DNA of 64,000 nucleotides from Cyprinodon diabolis (taxonomy: Eukaryota > Chordata > Actinopteri > Cyprinodontiformes > Cyprinodontidae), in assembly GCA_030533445.1 (NCBI GenBank), contig CM060081.1:38591611-38655610 (forward strand). The letters run 5' to 3'. Numbering within the stretch: position 1 is the stretch's first letter; each line of letters opens with the position of its first letter. Positions 1-10,762 of the stretch are shown here, in pieces. A model generated the notes under the pieces. It ran no database searches. It worked only from the letters and a program-made list of their open reading frames with translations, and was not told where the DNA came from. The position numbers and the translations under genes were made by a program.

Positions 1-474
1 TTGGTCATGCCTTTTGGTCTCACAAACGCTCCTGCTCGCTTCCAGGCTCTAGTCAACGACGTTCTCAGAGATTTTTTGAACGTATTCGTTTTTGTGTACA
101 TCGATGATATTTTGATCTACTCCAAGAACCTCTCAGACCACAAGAAAAATGTTCGTCTAGTTCTTCAGAGACTTTTGGAAAACAAACTCTTTGTGAAAGC
201 AGAAAAATGTGAATTTCACCAACCATCTGTCACTTTTTTAGGGTTTGTGCTCGAGGGCGGGCAGGTGAAGCCATCCGAAGACAAGATAAAGGCAGTTCTG
301 GACTGGCCGACACCTGAAAACCGCAAACAGCTTCAGAGATTTCTTGGGTTTGCAAACTTTTACAGACGCTTCATAACAAACTATAGTCAAACAGCTCTAC
401 CTCTCACAACTCTGACTTCTGTGAAGAGACCTTTCAATGGACACCTGAAGCCCAGAACGCTTTTGATAAATTAA
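1..474 (+). pseudogene. Reverse transcriptase fragment of the Gypsy pol
   Basis: The frame is open from the window edge and carries the RT palm: MPFGLTNAP, then the catalytic YIDD box, followed by the FLGF..FYRRFI connection typical of Ty3/Gypsy. The first residues are cut off by the window. Homology with the neighbouring intact Pol leaves this frame near position 440 and continues one frame over, so the last ~15 residues before the stop are frameshift read-through. It is a pseudogene piece and not an independent gene. Confidence 0.9.
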
Positions 475-739
475 AAAACCTGTTTTCCAGAGCACCCATC
501 CTTATCCAGCCAGATCCCTCTAAGCAGTTTATCTTAGAGGTGGACGCATCTGACTCCGGTGTTGGAGCTGTTTTATCTCAGCAATCTGACTCAGACCAAA
601 AAACTCACCCCTGTGCTTTTTTTCACGTAGACTCTCATCAGCGGAGCAAAATTATGATGTTGGAGACCGAGGACTTCTAGCCATTAAACTCACCCTGGAG
701 GAATGGAGACACTGGCTCGAGGGGGCCGAGCATCCAGTA
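475..739 (+). pseudogene. RNase H part of the Gypsy pol, frame-broken
   Basis: Between the two long open frames the translation still reads as the start of RNase H (acidic LEVDAS motif near 535-552, and the Cys-Ala-Phe-Phe segment), but only if the frame changes twice, once near 440 and again in the T-run near 618. Two independent single-base indels are the simplest explanation. This stretch shows that the element is inactive. Confidence 0.8.
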
Positions 740-2104
740 TTGGTTTGGACAGACCACAAAAACCTGGCTTATCTCCAATCGGCAAAACGATCCAACCCAC
801 GTCACTCTAGATGGTCATTATTCTTTTCCCGTTTCAACCTCATTATTTCTTACAGACCTGGTTCCAAGAACGTCAAGCCCAATTCTCTCTCTCGTCTGTA
901 CTCCACTGATCAACCTGAGACACCTGAGCCTGTTCTTCCTGCCTCCTGTACTGTTGGAGTCGTTTCCTGGGAGATCACTGATCTCATCAACTCTGCCCTA
1001 GCCTCTGAACCTGACCCAGGTAATGGCCCTCCAAATAAAACTTATGTTCCATCTTCCGTCAGATCCCGACTGATCCAGTGGATGCATGCAGCTAAATTTT
1101 CCGCCCATCCTGGAGTGAGCAGAACCATTGCCCCCATTACAAGACGTTTCTGGTGGCCATCACTACACAAAGACGTTAAGGAGTACATTTTGGCATGTCC
1201 CATCTGTGCCAGAAACAAGACCTCTCATCAACCACCTTTTGGCCTGCTGCATCCTCTACCTGTTCCAACCCGTCCTTGGTCACATATCGCCGTAGATTTT
1301 GTCACAGGTCTCCCGATTTCCAGAGGTATGTCCGCCATTTTAACCATCGTCGACCGTTTTTCCAAGGCCTGTCACTTAATTCCCCTCAGGAAACTTCCCA
1401 AGGCTTTCCACACGGCCCAGCTTCTTGTGAAGCATGTTTTCCGACTCCATGGTATTCCACAAGAAATCCTCTCTGACCGCGGTCCTCAGTTCATCTCACA
1501 GGTCTGGAAAGCTTTCTGTTCTGCATTGAACTGTAAGTCCTCCCTCACCTCTGGTTATCACCCACAGTCTAACGGGCAGACGGAGAGGATGAATCAACAA
1601 CTAGAGTCCACTCTCCGCTGCCTGACATCTAACAACCCTACTGACTGGAGTCAGTTTCTGACCTGGATCGAATACGCCCATAACTCTTTAAGATCTGCTT
1701 CTACTGGTTTATCCACGTTCCAGGTTTCCATCGGTTATCAGCCTCCACTCTTCCCTGCAGACGAGAGAGAGATATCCGTCAGATCAGTCCATCACCACAT
1801 CCGCCGTTGTCAGCGTATCTGGAAGGACACCATCACCACCCTCAACCGCTCATCTGCCTCCACTAAACGCTTCGCTGACTCTAAAAGACGTCCTGCCCCT
1901 GACTATACCGTAGGCCAAGAGGTATGGTTATCAACACGTGACATTCCCCTCAAAGCCATGTCTAAGAAGCTGTCACCCCGGTTCATCAGCCCATATAAGA
2001 TAGCTCAGATAATCAACCCCTCTGCTGTCCGCCTGCACCTGCCACCGAATTTTCGTATCCATCCCACGTTCCATGTCTCCCAAGTAAAACCTGTCAATTT
2101 CTAG
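740..2104 (+). pseudogene. RNase H C-terminus and integrase of the Gypsy pol
   Basis: A 454-codon open frame. It begins in RNase H ([10 protein letters not shown], then a PNSLSR sequence where active elements usually have A-D-A-L-S-R). Next comes an H-H-C-C zinc finger (HPG ... CPICAR) and the integrase core with its three acidic residues: Asp in AVDFVTGLP, Asp in SDRGPQF, Glu in [17 protein letters not shown]-like segment (PRFISPYKI) and the HPTFHVS box follow. The frame stops at 2102-2104 just before the chromodomain, which continues in another frame; in the intact relative downstream the two are fused. The ATG at the start is inside RNase H and is not a real start. Confidence 0.9.
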
Positions 2105-2108
2105 CTCC

Positions 2109-2357
2109 TTGTGCCCACCATCCAACTCCCCTCCACCCGCCCTGGACGTCGATGGTCATCCGGCCTTCACTGTTCGCCGGATCGTGGACTCCCATCGGCG
2201 AGGTCGCGGTTGGCAGTACCTCGTCGATTGGGAGGGCTACGGTCCGGAGGACCGCACATGGGTTCCTGGTTCATACATCCTCAATCCGTCCCTGATCGAG
2301 GAGTATGAGAGCTCCCTCCCGTCGACATCCTCGGGACCGCCAAGAGGCGGTCGTTGA
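2109..2357 (+). pseudogene. Chromodomain tail of the Gypsy pol
   Basis: Contains a recognisable chromodomain: [31 protein letters not shown]. In chromoviruses this domain follows integrase and directs integration by reading histone marks. It is out of frame with the preceding integrase, so it is separated by an indel near 2102. It ends at a TGA directly in front of the polypurine tract. Confidence 0.85.
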
Positions 2358-2368
2358 GAGGGGGGTAC
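2355..2368 (+). other. Polypurine tract next to the 3' LTR
   Basis: GAGAGGGGGG followed by TAC lies directly upstream of the LTR start. This is where plus-strand DNA synthesis is primed in LTR elements. The intact neighbouring element has the same arrangement (G-run, TAC, LTR). Confidence 0.7.
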
Positions 2369-3044
2369 TGTTGGGATCTGGGGATGTACCACCTTCCTCC
2401 AGCAGAGTGCGCCGTGGGTCTCTTGGGCTGGAGCCCTCCAACACACCTGAGACGCATCTACTCATCAGGAGACCTTCCCTTTATAAGCAGCTGCCAGACC
2501 TTCCTTCAACGCTGCAGTGTTGACCTTAGTTTGGTTAGCAACCTGAGCCTCTGTTACCTGAAAGAATCTAAGTTGTCTCTAAGTGAGAAAACTGGTTCTA
2601 ACCTTCCTCTGTCTTTGCTCACAGGAAACCTGTCTCAAGCTGGTGAGCCAAACCTGAAGATTCCTATTTGGATTTCCCCCTGCTGCTCTCTGAGAAGAGC
2701 TTGAAACTCTGATCAAGATCTGCCATTCAAAGTCAGAAGCTAGACGCTGCAGCTGCTTGTGTACTCTGCTGAACCAACAGTCTCTGGACCCAACGGTTCC
2801 CTCTCTCACAAGAGAAGCCTGGACCCCGTCAAGGTAGAATCAAAATTAACTAAAAGGACTCTTTAATCATCTGCCTGCCCAGCTAATCAAACTATCATCT
2901 CTGCAGACTTCAGTGAACCCAACCCGGACCTGTTCCAGATCCAGTTCATGTTTTTGTGTCAACATCTTAAATAAAATCTGTTAAACTTTTACCCAGCCTC
3001 TGTTGTGTTCTGCATGTGGGTTTGATATAAAACCAATCATGACA
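2369..3044 (+). repeat. 3' LTR of the Gypsy element
   Basis: Begins TGTTGGGATC right after the polypurine tract and ends ...ATCATGACA, about 676 bp. Inside are a TATA-like TTTATAAG at 2480-2487 and a polyadenylation signal AATAAA at 2970-2975, as expected for an LTR carrying both promoter and terminator. The end at 3044 is inferred from the usual TG...CA boundary; the partner LTR is outside the window, so neither the target duplication nor LTR divergence can be checked. Confidence 0.7.
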
Positions 3045-5445
3045 ATCACAAGAAATGAAGCTGTAAACAAATGGACCATTTACTTTTGGGTTTGTTTTTC
3101 AGCACACAGTTATGTGCTGCTATTTGTTGGTCTGTCACAAAGAAGAAAAAAAAACAACAACAAATTAATATACATAGATGTTTGTCATTGTTATCATAAA
3201 GAAAGTGAATATGAATAAGGCCCTGCATAACTGGAATGAAATGTAACTAACTTATTAATCATGAATTGAATTGGGACTCTATTAAATTCTACATATACTT
3301 TGAAATAAATGTGGTTTGCTTGTATTGTAACGTGCCTTGGAAATAAATGTGTTGTAAAGGAACACTTTATAAATAGAATTAAGAGAAAATTAAATGCAGA
3401 TGGCTAAATAACTTATTTCTACAGTATATTATTTTTTTCTTCTATAAGATAATGTATCACAGAAAAGAGTTTTAAAAAAGTATGTTTATGTGGAGTTGGA
3501 TTTACAGGTACTATAACCAAATGTTCTGACAGCAGTGTGACCTCACTCTCAGAGGGCTTTAAGGGAGGAAATGGTAGGAATTATCAACTCACTGCTCATT
3601 ACATTTGGCATCATGTGATTAGAATGTGTGTTCAGTAACGTTCTGCCAACACAAAAACTACTCTCAAACTCAATCTCTTACATCTCTCCTAGTGTATTTA
3701 TCGCAGGTGCAATCCTTTTCACCTCAGAGGTCAAAAGTGGGATCATTATCAGCCAACAATCATCTTTGTTTATGCTACACACACACACTTCTACAGAGAT
3801 ACATCCACAATGGATTTGGAGACAGAGCAGAACCCAAGGACATCCTCTAACACCCAGCAGCCCTCCAGCTGTGCAGGACAGTGTGAGTGAAAAGGGCAAT
3901 ATGAATGGCTTTCCAAGGGATGTCTCTGTCTTTGCCCCCGGTCTGGCTTCTGTTGGTATTTTGGAGACTGTGTATTTAAGTGCAACTCCTCACAGGGGAC
4001 AGTTCTTCAGGACATACAGATGGTCTGAGCCATGATGTTAAGCTTAACAAAACATCTGCTTCTCTGCCCAAGTTCAATCAAGTGAGAAACAATTAGGAAA
4101 GCATTGGCAATGCTCAAAGTTTATGTAAACTGCTTACTTGCTGGGATATTCTGTATAGGCAAGTATCTATTCTAAAATTAATAGACGATGACACTTAGCA
4201 TGAATGTAATATGAAAAACTACAAAGCTAAGACATTCAAATTTTATACTAGGTAAATTAGTCTAGTGCTTTAAACTATGGCAGCATTTTACCAGAGCATT
4301 GATATTTCCGTAATTCTAATTGTCACATTTCTATCTGCTACATTTTTCATCATTTTACATAACCGCCAGTGTGATTAGAAAATGTACAAAAAGCAATTTA
4401 GTGTACTTTAACAATTCATGCGTGTGGTTAAACTGATAACCAAATATACATTTTTCACATATTAATGCTTTTAAAAAATTTTATTATGTCTCAAGGGTAT
4501 TTTTTTGCAATTCTAATCTAATAAGATGTAGCACATTCTTAAATGTACAAAAACATATACATGTTTTTTAGGGTAGAAAAACATATTAAATACAAAACAC
4601 AATATTAAACGCTGAGTCTCACTTCATATATAGTTTGGCTGCTTTGTATTTGTTACAGGAATAAAAAACGCTGAATGCTACATCTCTGCAACGCTGGCAC
4701 AGATTTTAAGAATGCTCCACCGGATGAGAAAAAAAAAGGGCAAACAGTCCTGTCTAAGTGTCTTCTGCAAAATGGGCCTACATTTCTTTAGGATTATTCC
4801 ACAAAACATTGAAGAGAACCCACAGTGAAAATGTCACAGATTTACAGATCCAGCTATGGCAGTTGTCCCCAAGGTTCAGGCAAATGCAAAAATAGGACAG
4901 TTGTTATTGACAGGCCAAAAGCTAACCATTGCAATATATTCTGTTAGGACAGTTTAAAAAATTGTTTGAGTCTAAATGTATTATATGGTTTGAAGCAAAA
5001 GAATACAACAAACACATTTGTTACATGAAATAATGTTTCCGCAGCTGTTAATGTCAAAAGACTGCACAGTCTCTGTGCTTTCATGTGGTTTATGCCAAAG
5101 TTTGGTCTACAATTTAAATGCCGACTGAAATTCAGACTCTTAGGATAGTATAGCATCTGTTGTCAAATTAAAATGGACCTATCCATTAAGAATAGTTTGA
5201 TATACTAGTTCAAAAAAGGAGAAGTAAACACTTTTTTTAAATTATAATTGTTCACTTAATGATCTCTCTTAACCATTCTTCTTTTCTAAACCAAAAATAA
5301 AAACTGTATTGTACACCAAACGATTTAACAGACTGCTGGCTATAAATAATGATTGGTAATTAATAAACATTAAACCCACATATCCAGATAACAGTTATGG
5401 CCTGTCATCCTTGCTATAATGTTCAAATATCATTTGTTTGTAATT
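3045..5445. other. Intergenic DNA between the two Gypsy elements
   Basis: AT-rich, with no recognisable exon, RNA gene or complete transposon. An open frame at 3628-4035 (135 codons) has no recognisable motif or likely homologue and is probably chance. Nothing else is supported. Confidence 0.6.
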
Positions 5446-5450
5446 CTAAG

Positions 5451-5933
5451 TGTGAGGGCTAGGTGCTGGACCCAAAATGCAGACAGCCAGGCTAGGAGAA
5501 AGGTGCAAAGTTTATTCTCTGGTTCACAGGCTGACAGTGAAGGAAGGTGTCTCTGGAAGCAGTGGAAGTTGGAGGTGGCAGGCAAGCTCTCTGCAGCATT
5601 TGGAGTTGAGGGAGGTGGGTGGTGTGGCTTGGTTGCTGGAGACAGATCTGGAGCTGGATCCTGGGTAGACAGAGCACAGGTAAGATTAATTCTTTCTATT
5701 TCAAAAAATCAGAAGAGATAATTTCCACGAGGGAGAGAAGTTGGCACATCTACCAACAAACGGTGACCATCAGGCAGTGAGCATACAGGTGGCCAGGCTT
5801 CAAATACTGCTCCAGAAGAAGATTAGTCTCAGCTGTGTGCAGCCAGCAACTCCCAAGCCACACCTATTAGAGAAAGAAAGAGAGGGGGAGAGGGGACTAC
5901 CTAAACTGCACATAAACAGGCTCAGACACCACA
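5451..5933 (-). repeat. 3' LTR of the intact Gypsy element
   Basis: 483 bp; in element orientation it starts TGTGGTGTC and ends CCCTCACA. It follows the G-run of the polypurine tract. The polyadenylation signal AATAAA (TTTATT on +) lies at 5511-5516, near the far end. It matches the 5' LTR without any length difference, and only two bases differ. Confidence 0.95.
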
Positions 5934-5948
5934 GTACCCCCCCCCCTT
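5934..5948 (-). other. Polypurine tract of the intact Gypsy element
   Basis: In element orientation the pol stop TAA runs straight into ten G followed by TAC and then the 3' LTR. This is the expected priming site for plus-strand synthesis. The stop codon overlaps the tract. Confidence 0.8.
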
Positions 5949-8900
5949 AAATTACGCCTCCAGGCGTCTTTCCAGGCTTGTCAGGAAACTCCCGGTAGAA
6001 GTCATCCAACAACTGCCGACTGAGAATGAGCCGACGGGAAATCCAAGATCGCTCCTCCGGACCGTACCCCTCCCAGTCCACGAGATACTGAAAACCACGT
6101 CCCCGACGCCTCACATCCAAGATCTTCCGCACAATGAAGGCAGGATGGCCATCAATGGACAGGGCGGGAGGCGGGGGTTCGGCCGGAGGGCTAAGGGGAC
6201 TGAAGGACACAGGCTTTAGCAGAGAAACATGGAAGGTAGGGTGAACCCTTATAGAGTCCGGCAGTTTCAATCTAACAGCAGATGGATTGATAACTTTCTC
6301 CACCTCAAATGGGCCGATGTAACGGGGGGCGAGCTTCCGTGACTCCACCTGCAGAGGGAGGTCCCGTGTAGACAACCATACCTTTTGACCAGGTTGGTAC
6401 AGGGGGGCAGGGGAACAATGTTTATCTGCCAGTACCTTGTTGCGTTGGGCAGAACGAGAGAGGGCTGCTCGGGTGGCCTTCCATACTGCTTGAACTCGGC
6501 GAAGATGGGCTCGAACAGAAGGCACTGCAACGTTACGTTCCTGGGTAGGGAACAGAGGAGGCTGATAGCCATTAGCGGCCATTAATGGGGACATACCTGT
6601 GGCAGAATGGACTAGGGAGTTGTGGGCATATTCAATCCAGGGCAGCTGAACGCTCCATGAGGAGGGATGCCTGGCAGAGGCACACCGGAGGGCCGCCCCC
6701 AAATCCTGATTAACGCGCTCCGTCTGGCCGTTGGATTGTGGGTGGTACCCAGATGACAAACTTGAGGAAGCACCAATGGCTTGGCAAAAGGACCGCCACA
6801 CTTGAGAGGAAAACTGAGGGCCTCTGTCAGAAACTATATCCACAGGAATCCCATGAATCCTAAAAACATGTGACACAAGGAGGTCTGCCGTCTCAAGGGC
6901 AGTGGGTAACTTGGGGAGAGCGACAAAATGAACAGACTTCGAGAAACGGTCAACAATAGTGAGGATGACAGTGTTACCTCTAGAAGGTGGTAGAACAGTG
7001 ATGAAATCCACAGCTATGTGTGACCATGGGCGGCCGGGTACAGGGAGAGGCTGTAGGAGACCAGCTGGTGGAAGGTGAGAAGCCTTACTACGGGCGCAGA
7101 CGGTACAGGCAGCCACAAACTCTCTTGTGTCCCGAGTCATGCCTGGCCACCAGAAACTTTGCTGGAGGAACAGAAGGGTACGTCGAAAACCAGGATGGCA
7201 GGTGAGTGTGGAGGCATGCCCCCACTGCAACACTTGGGAACGAGCCGTTTCAGGGACAAACAAGCGATTAGCTGGGCCACCACCAGGATCAGGCGAGGTT
7301 TGTTGAGCTGCCCGAACTATAGACTCAATTTCACACTGTGCAGCTCCCACAAAACAGGAGTGCGGCAGGATGGGCACAGGCTCAGAAGAAGCTGAATCAG
7401 GGGAAAACTGACGTGAGAGAGCATCAGCTTTGGTGTTTCGGGAGCCTGGGCGGTATGAGAGCGTGAAGTTGAAGCGGCTGAGGAACAGGGACCAGCGAGC
7501 CTGCCGTGAATTTAGGCGTTTTGCAGAATGAAGATAAGCCAGATTTTTATGATCAGTCCAGATGAGGAATGGGTGTTTGGATCCTTCCAACCAGTGTCTC
7601 CACTCCTGTAAGGCTAACACTATAGCCAACAGCTCGCGATTCCCAACATCATAGTTCTGTTCTGCTGCAGAGAGTCGCTTGGAGAAGAAGGCACAGGGGT
7701 GAAGCTTGTGAGTCTCTGGATGGCGCTGAGAGAGGACAGCCCCCAACCCCGACTCAGATGCATCCACCTCTAGCACAAACTGTCTAGAAGAGTCAGGGTG
7801 GAGGAGCACAGGAGCACAGGTAAACAGGCACTTCAGTCTCTGAAAGGCATGATTGGCCTCAGCTGGCCAAGAGAATGGAATCTTAAGGGAAGTGAGTCTG
7901 GTAAGAGGGGTAGCTACTTTGCTATAGTCCCGAATGAACCTGCGATAGAAGTTAGCAAACCCCAGGAAGCGCTGCAGTTGTTTGCGTGAGGTGGGGGCGG
8001 GCCACTCTGCCACAGCTCTTATCTTAACTGGGTCTGGCTGAAGTTGACCCTTGGCAACAATGTACCCTAGGAAACTGACTGATGACTGGTGGAATACACA
8101 TTTCTCTGGCTTAGCAAATAACTTGTTCTCTAGGAGGCGCTGCAGTACTAGGCGAACGGGCTGGATGTGCTCCTCTAGTGAACGTGAAAAGATTAAAATG
8201 TCATCCAGGTACACATAGACGAACTGAGTTAGCATGTCTCGGAGAACATCATTAATGAGGGCTTGGAAGACAGCAGGCGCATTGGTGAGACCAAAGGGCA
8301 TCACCAGATATTCAAAATGGCCTAAAGGGGTGTTAAATGCTGTCTTCCACTCATCTCCCTCACGTATACGCACTAAATGGTATGCGCTGCGGAGGTCGAG
8401 CTTAGAAAAGATTTGGGCATGACATAGAGGCTCAAAAGAGGGATCAATAAGGGGCAGAGGATATTTATTCTTCACAGTTATGTCATTCAGTCCTCTGTAA
8501 TCTATACAGGGGCGAAGGGTTTTGTCCTTCTTCTCAACAAAGAAAAATCCAGCACCTAACGGGGAAGAAGAAGGACGGATAAGGCCTGCTGCTAGCGAGG
8601 AGTTAATGTACTGCTCCATGACCTCTTTCTCAGACCGGGAAAGGTTATACAAACGGCTGACAGGATATTTGGCACCAGGGAGGAGGTCGATAGCACAATC
8701 ATATGGTCTATGGGGTGGAAGGGAAAGAGCGAGATCTTTACTAAAGACTGCAGCTAGGTCATGATAAACTAAGGGGACACTGGAAACATTGGGAGGTTCA
8801 TGTGGCTGAGACTGTAGTGTGCTAGAGGTGGGAATAGCCGCATGGAGGCAGTAAGAGTGGCAGTGTACACTCCAACTGATGATGGAGGAAGTCAGCCAGT

Positions 8901-9297
8901 CTATATGGGGATTATGAAGTTTTAACCAAGGGAGCCCTAAGACCACAGGGGAAACAGGGGAGGGGAGCACATTCAACTGAATCTTTTCCCGGTGGTTGCC
9001 AGAAATAACTAGGGAAATGGGTTTAGTTCGATGAGTTATGGAGGCCAAGTGTCTGCCATCTAGCGCATTAGCATTCAAGGGTTTCTCGAGAGGCTCGAGA
9101 GGGATTTGCAGCTGATTTACCAGCTCAATATCAATAAAATTGACGTCTGCTCCTGAGTCCACTAGAGCTAGACAGGGTAGAGTTATCCCTGCACAGGTAA
9201 GAGATGCAGACACATTAATACGAGTTGGAGAGCTAGGTTTTGAAAAAGTCTGGCTCACCAGGGAACTCTCCCTTACTGATGAGCCCGGTCTTTTGGG
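5947..9297 (-). CDS. pol: Gypsy Pol: protease, RT, RNase H, integrase, chromodomain
   Basis: Open for about 1,115 codons in the -1 frame relative to gag. There is no ATG at the start; it is presumably made by -1 slippage at 9291-9297, so the 5' end given is the slip site. Counted from the in-frame GTG at 9258: protease LVDSGAD at ~32-38; reverse transcriptase ~170-440 with MPFGLTNAP and catalytic YLDD at 350-353; RNase H with Asp499, Glu542, Asp569; integrase zinc finger H681, H688, C718, C721; integrase acidic triad D751, D811, E847; GPF segment near 980; chromodomain ~1034-1075. Every catalytic residue I can check is present, and there is no internal stop or frame break. Function: copying the element RNA to DNA and inserting it. 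The C-terminal chromodomain is known to guide integration in this family. Confidence 0.95.
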   Translation of the reverse strand, partial: PKRPGSSVRESSLVSQTFSKPSSPTRINVSASLTCAGITLPCLALVDSGADVNFIDIELVNQLQIPLEPLEKPLNANALDGRHLASITHRTKPISLVISGNHREKIQLNVLPSPVSPVVLGLPWLKLHNPHIDWLTSSIISWSVHCHSYCLHAAIPTSSTLQSQPHEPPNVSSVPLVYHDLAAVFSKDLALSLPPHRPYDCAIDLLPGAKYPVSRLYNLSRSEKEVMEQYINSSLAAGLIRPSSSPLGAGFFFVEKKDKTLRPCIDYRGLNDITVKNKYPLPLIDPSFEPLCHAQIFSKLDLRSAYHLVRIREGDEWKTAFNTPLGHFEYLVMPFGLTNAPAVFQALINDVLRDMLTQFVYVYLDDILIFSRSLEEHIQPVRLVLQRLLENKLFAKPEKCVFHQSSVSFLGYIVAKGQLQPDPVKIRAVAEWPAPTSRKQLQRFLGFANFYRRFIRDYSKVATPLTRLTSLKIPFSWPAEANHAFQRLKCLFTCAPVLLHPDSSRQFVLEVDASESGLGAVLSQRHPETHKLHPCAFFSKRLSAAEQNYDVGNRELLAIVLALQEWRHWLEGSKHPFLIWTDHKNLAYLHSAKRLNSRQARWSLFLSRFNFTLSYRPGSRNTKADALSRQFSPDSASSEPVPILPHSCFVGAAQCEIESIVRAAQQTSPDPGGGPANRLFVPETARSQVLQWGHASTLTCHPGFRRTLLFLQQSFWWPGMTRDTREFVAACTVCARSKASHLPPAGLLQPLPVPGRPWSHIAVDFITVLPPSRGNTVILTIVDRFSKSVHFVALPKLPTALETADLLVSHVFRIHGIPVDIVSDRGPQFSSQVWRSFCQAIGASSSLSSGYHPQSNGQTERVNQDLGAALRCASARHPSSWSVQLPWIEYAHNSLVHSATGMSPLMAANGYQPPLFPTQERNVAVPSVRAHLRRVQAVWKATRAALSRSAQRNKVLADKHCSPAPLYQPGQKVWLSTRDLPLQVESRKLAPRYIGPFEVEKVINPSAVRLKLPDSIRVHPTFHVSLLKPVSFSPLSPPAEPPPPALSIDGHPAFIVRKILDVRRRGRGFQYLVDWEGYGPEERSWISRRLILSRQLLDDFYREFPDKPGKTPGGVI

Positions 9298-10256
9298 GTG
9301 TGAGGGCAGGCAACAATGAAATGACCAGTCTGGCCACAGTAAAGGCAGAGTTTAGATTGCATTCGCCGTTGGCGTTCCTCAGGGGTTAAACAAGCCCGCC
9401 CAACCTGCATGGGCTCCTCTCCCGAGCCAGACAAAGAACTATTGGAACTCGGGGGGTTAACTGGCGGACTAGAACGAGGCACAGTTTGGGAAAGGGAGAG
9501 AGGAAAAGCGGCAGCTACTCGAGCCTTGTCAGTCCTTTCTCTAGTCCTCTCCCTCAGACGGTTGTCTATACGTATTGCCAGTGAGATTAACTCATCTAAT
9601 GAGCTAGGCTCTTCATGGGAAACTAACCCATCCTTAATCTGGTCAGAGAGACCATTTACAAACACAGCTCGCAACGCCCTGAAGTCCCACCCACTTTCAG
9701 CGGCTAGGATACGAAAATCTATCGAAAAGCTAGCTACTGAGGAAGTCCCCTGACGTAAGCTTAACAACCTCTTAGGATGGTCGAAAACACGGCGTAGCTC
9801 AGAGGTAAAATCTTCATAAGACTGAAGAGACCCTGACCCCCCTTCCCATAAAGCAGTCGCCCATTGACTAGCCTTACCTCTAAGTAGATTGATAACATAG
9901 GCAATTCTAGAGCGATCATCAGGATAGCTGGATGGTTGCAGATCAAAAACCAGGAAACACTGTAACAGGAAACGACTACAGGAACCAAAATCACCTGAGT
10001 AATTCTCTGGGGGTGGAACAAAAGGTTCTCTAGCCATAGGTGGGGGGTTTGCTTGAGCCTGAGAAGGAGGATTACTCACTGCTGCTGGGGTTTCAGGTGG
10101 AGTTTGAGTGGGAAGCCGAGAGGCAATGTGAGCTACCTTGTGACTCAGATCCTGCAGAATGCTCATGGCTTCTGTAAGTAGCTGGTCATGCTTTCCAATT
10201 AAGATCCCTTGGTTGGAGAGGGCCTTCCGGAATTCGTCTGGGTCTGCTGGGTCCAT
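9273..10256 (-). CDS. gag: Gypsy Gag with a CCHC zinc knuckle
   Basis: 327 codons starting at the ATG at 10256, 7 bases after the primer-binding site. The frame stays open upstream into the LTR, but starts there would lie in LTR sequence, so the MDPADPDEF start is preferred. Known role: capsid protein packaging the element RNA. Seen: a hydrophilic, proline-rich segment (~residues 45-80), a central capsid-like region with [13 protein letters not shown] and [14 protein letters not shown], an Arg-rich stretch, and one zinc knuckle [14 protein letters not shown] (C-X2-C-X4-H-X4-C) at 304-317 close to the C-terminus. The stop TAA is at 9275-9273. The pol frame overlaps its end. Confidence 0.93.
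   Translation of the reverse strand: MDPADPDEFRKALSNQGILIGKHDQLLTEAMSILQDLSHKVAHIASRLPTQTPPETPAAVSNPPSQAQANPPPMAREPFVPPPENYSGDFGSCSRFLLQCFLVFDLQPSSYPDDRSRIAYVINLLRGKASQWATALWEGGSGSLQSYEDFTSELRRVFDHPKRLLSLRQGTSSVASFSIDFRILAAESGWDFRALRAVFVNGLSDQIKDGLVSHEEPSSLDELISLAIRIDNRLRERTRERTDKARVAAAFPLSLSQTVPRSSPPVNPPSSNSSLSGSGEEPMQVGRACLTPEERQRRMQSKLCLYCGQTGHFIVACPHTPKDRAHQ
9291..9297 (-). promoter_or_regulatory. -1 ribosomal frameshift heptamer C CCA AAA
   Basis: In the gag frame the codons read ACC CCA AAA GAC, so the heptamer C_CCA_AAA fits the X_XXY_YYZ rule for simultaneous slippage. After slipping, the reading frame is exactly that of pol, and it lies 15 bases upstream of the gag stop. A -1 gag/pol shift is the known arrangement in sushi-type elements. 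A downstream stimulatory structure was not established. Confidence 0.75.
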
Positions 10257-10262
10257 GGTGTG

Positions 10263-10272
10263 GCCTGATGGT
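10263..10272 (-). other. Primer-binding site, probably self-primed
   Basis: In element orientation, ACCATCAGGC begins 2 bases after the 5' LTR. It is not the complement of a tRNA 3' end (it lacks TGG at the LTR edge). It is perfectly complementary to GCCTGATGGT inside the LTR (10599 down to 10590), which lies 31 bases downstream of a TATA-like TATTTGA. Known: Tf1/sushi elements prime reverse transcription with the first bases of their own RNA. Confidence 0.7.
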
Positions 10273-10274
10273 AC

Positions 10275-10757
10275 TGTGAGGGCTAGGTGCTGGACCCAAA
10301 ATGCAGACAGCCAGGCTAGGAGAAAGGTGCAAAGTTTATTCTCTGGTTCACAGGCTGACAGTGAAGGAAGGTGTCTCTGGAAGCAGTGGAAGTTGGAGGT
10401 GGCAGGCAAGCTCTCTGCAGCATTTGGAGTTGAGGGAGGTGGGTGGTGTGGCTTGGTTGCTGGAGACAGATCTGGAGCTGGATCCTGGGTAGACAGAGCA
10501 CAGGTAAGATTAATTCTTTCTATTTCAAAAAATCAGAAGAGATAATTTCCACGAGGGAGAGAAGTTGGCACATCTACCAACAAACGGTGACCATCAGGCA
10601 GTGAGCATACAGGTGGCCAGGCTTCAAATACTGCTCCAGAAGAAGATTAGTCTCAGCTGTGTGCAGCCAGCAACTCCCAAGCCACACCTATTAGAGAAAG
10701 AGAGAGAGGGGGAGAGGGGACTACCTAAACTGCACATACACAGGCTCAGACACCACA
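10275..10757 (-). repeat. 5' LTR of the intact Gypsy element
   Basis: Transcribed leftward. A TATA-like TATTTGAAG (CTTCAAATA on + at 10622-10630) stands 31 bases before the GCCTGATGGT that matches the primer-binding site, so R likely begins near 10599. The polyadenylation signal is at 10335-10340. It ends in CTCACA at 10275. The 483-bp copy at 5451-5933 is its near-identical partner. Confidence 0.95.
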
Positions 10758-10762
10758 CTAAG

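Larger units (their letters stand above)
1..3044 (+). mobile_element. 3' part of a decayed Ty3/Gypsy chromovirus
   Basis: Seen: the window opens inside a reverse transcriptase and continues in element order through RNase H, integrase, chromodomain, a G-rich polypurine tract and an LTR. Gag, protease, the start of RT and the 5' LTR lie outside the window. The coding part is broken into several frames, with shifts near 440, near 618 and at about 2102, so this copy cannot make a full Pol. The protein resembles that of the intact minus-strand element at 5.4-10.8 kb throughout, but is clearly a different, older lineage. Known: integrase plus C-terminal chromodomain defines the chromovirus branch of Ty3/Gypsy, common in fish (Tf1/sushi group). 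Confidence 0.9.
5446..10762 (-). mobile_element. Complete young Ty3/Gypsy chromovirus (Tf1/sushi type)
   Basis: Seen: two 483-bp direct LTRs (5451-5933 and 10275-10757) flanked by the 5-bp duplication CTAAG (5446-5450, 10758-10762), so the element proper is 5307 bp. On the minus strand the order is 5' LTR, primer-binding site, gag (10256-9273), -1 frameshift heptamer, pol (to 5947), a run of ten G, 3' LTR. Both coding frames are open throughout. The LTRs differ by only 2 substitutions (5878/10702 and 5915/10739), about 0.4%. Known: LTRs are identical at insertion. Inference: the insertion is recent and the copy may still be competent. Domain order and chromodomain place it in the chromoviruses. 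Confidence 0.97.

Noticed and set aside
3628..4035. 135-codon open frame in the spacer between the Gypsy elements
   Set aside because: No recognisable domain, no splice context, composition like its surroundings; probably chance.
10316..10545. Open frames inside the LTRs of the intact Gypsy element (also near 5477-5721)
   Set aside because: They occur identically in both LTRs and have no protein motif; LTR sequence is regulatory here.
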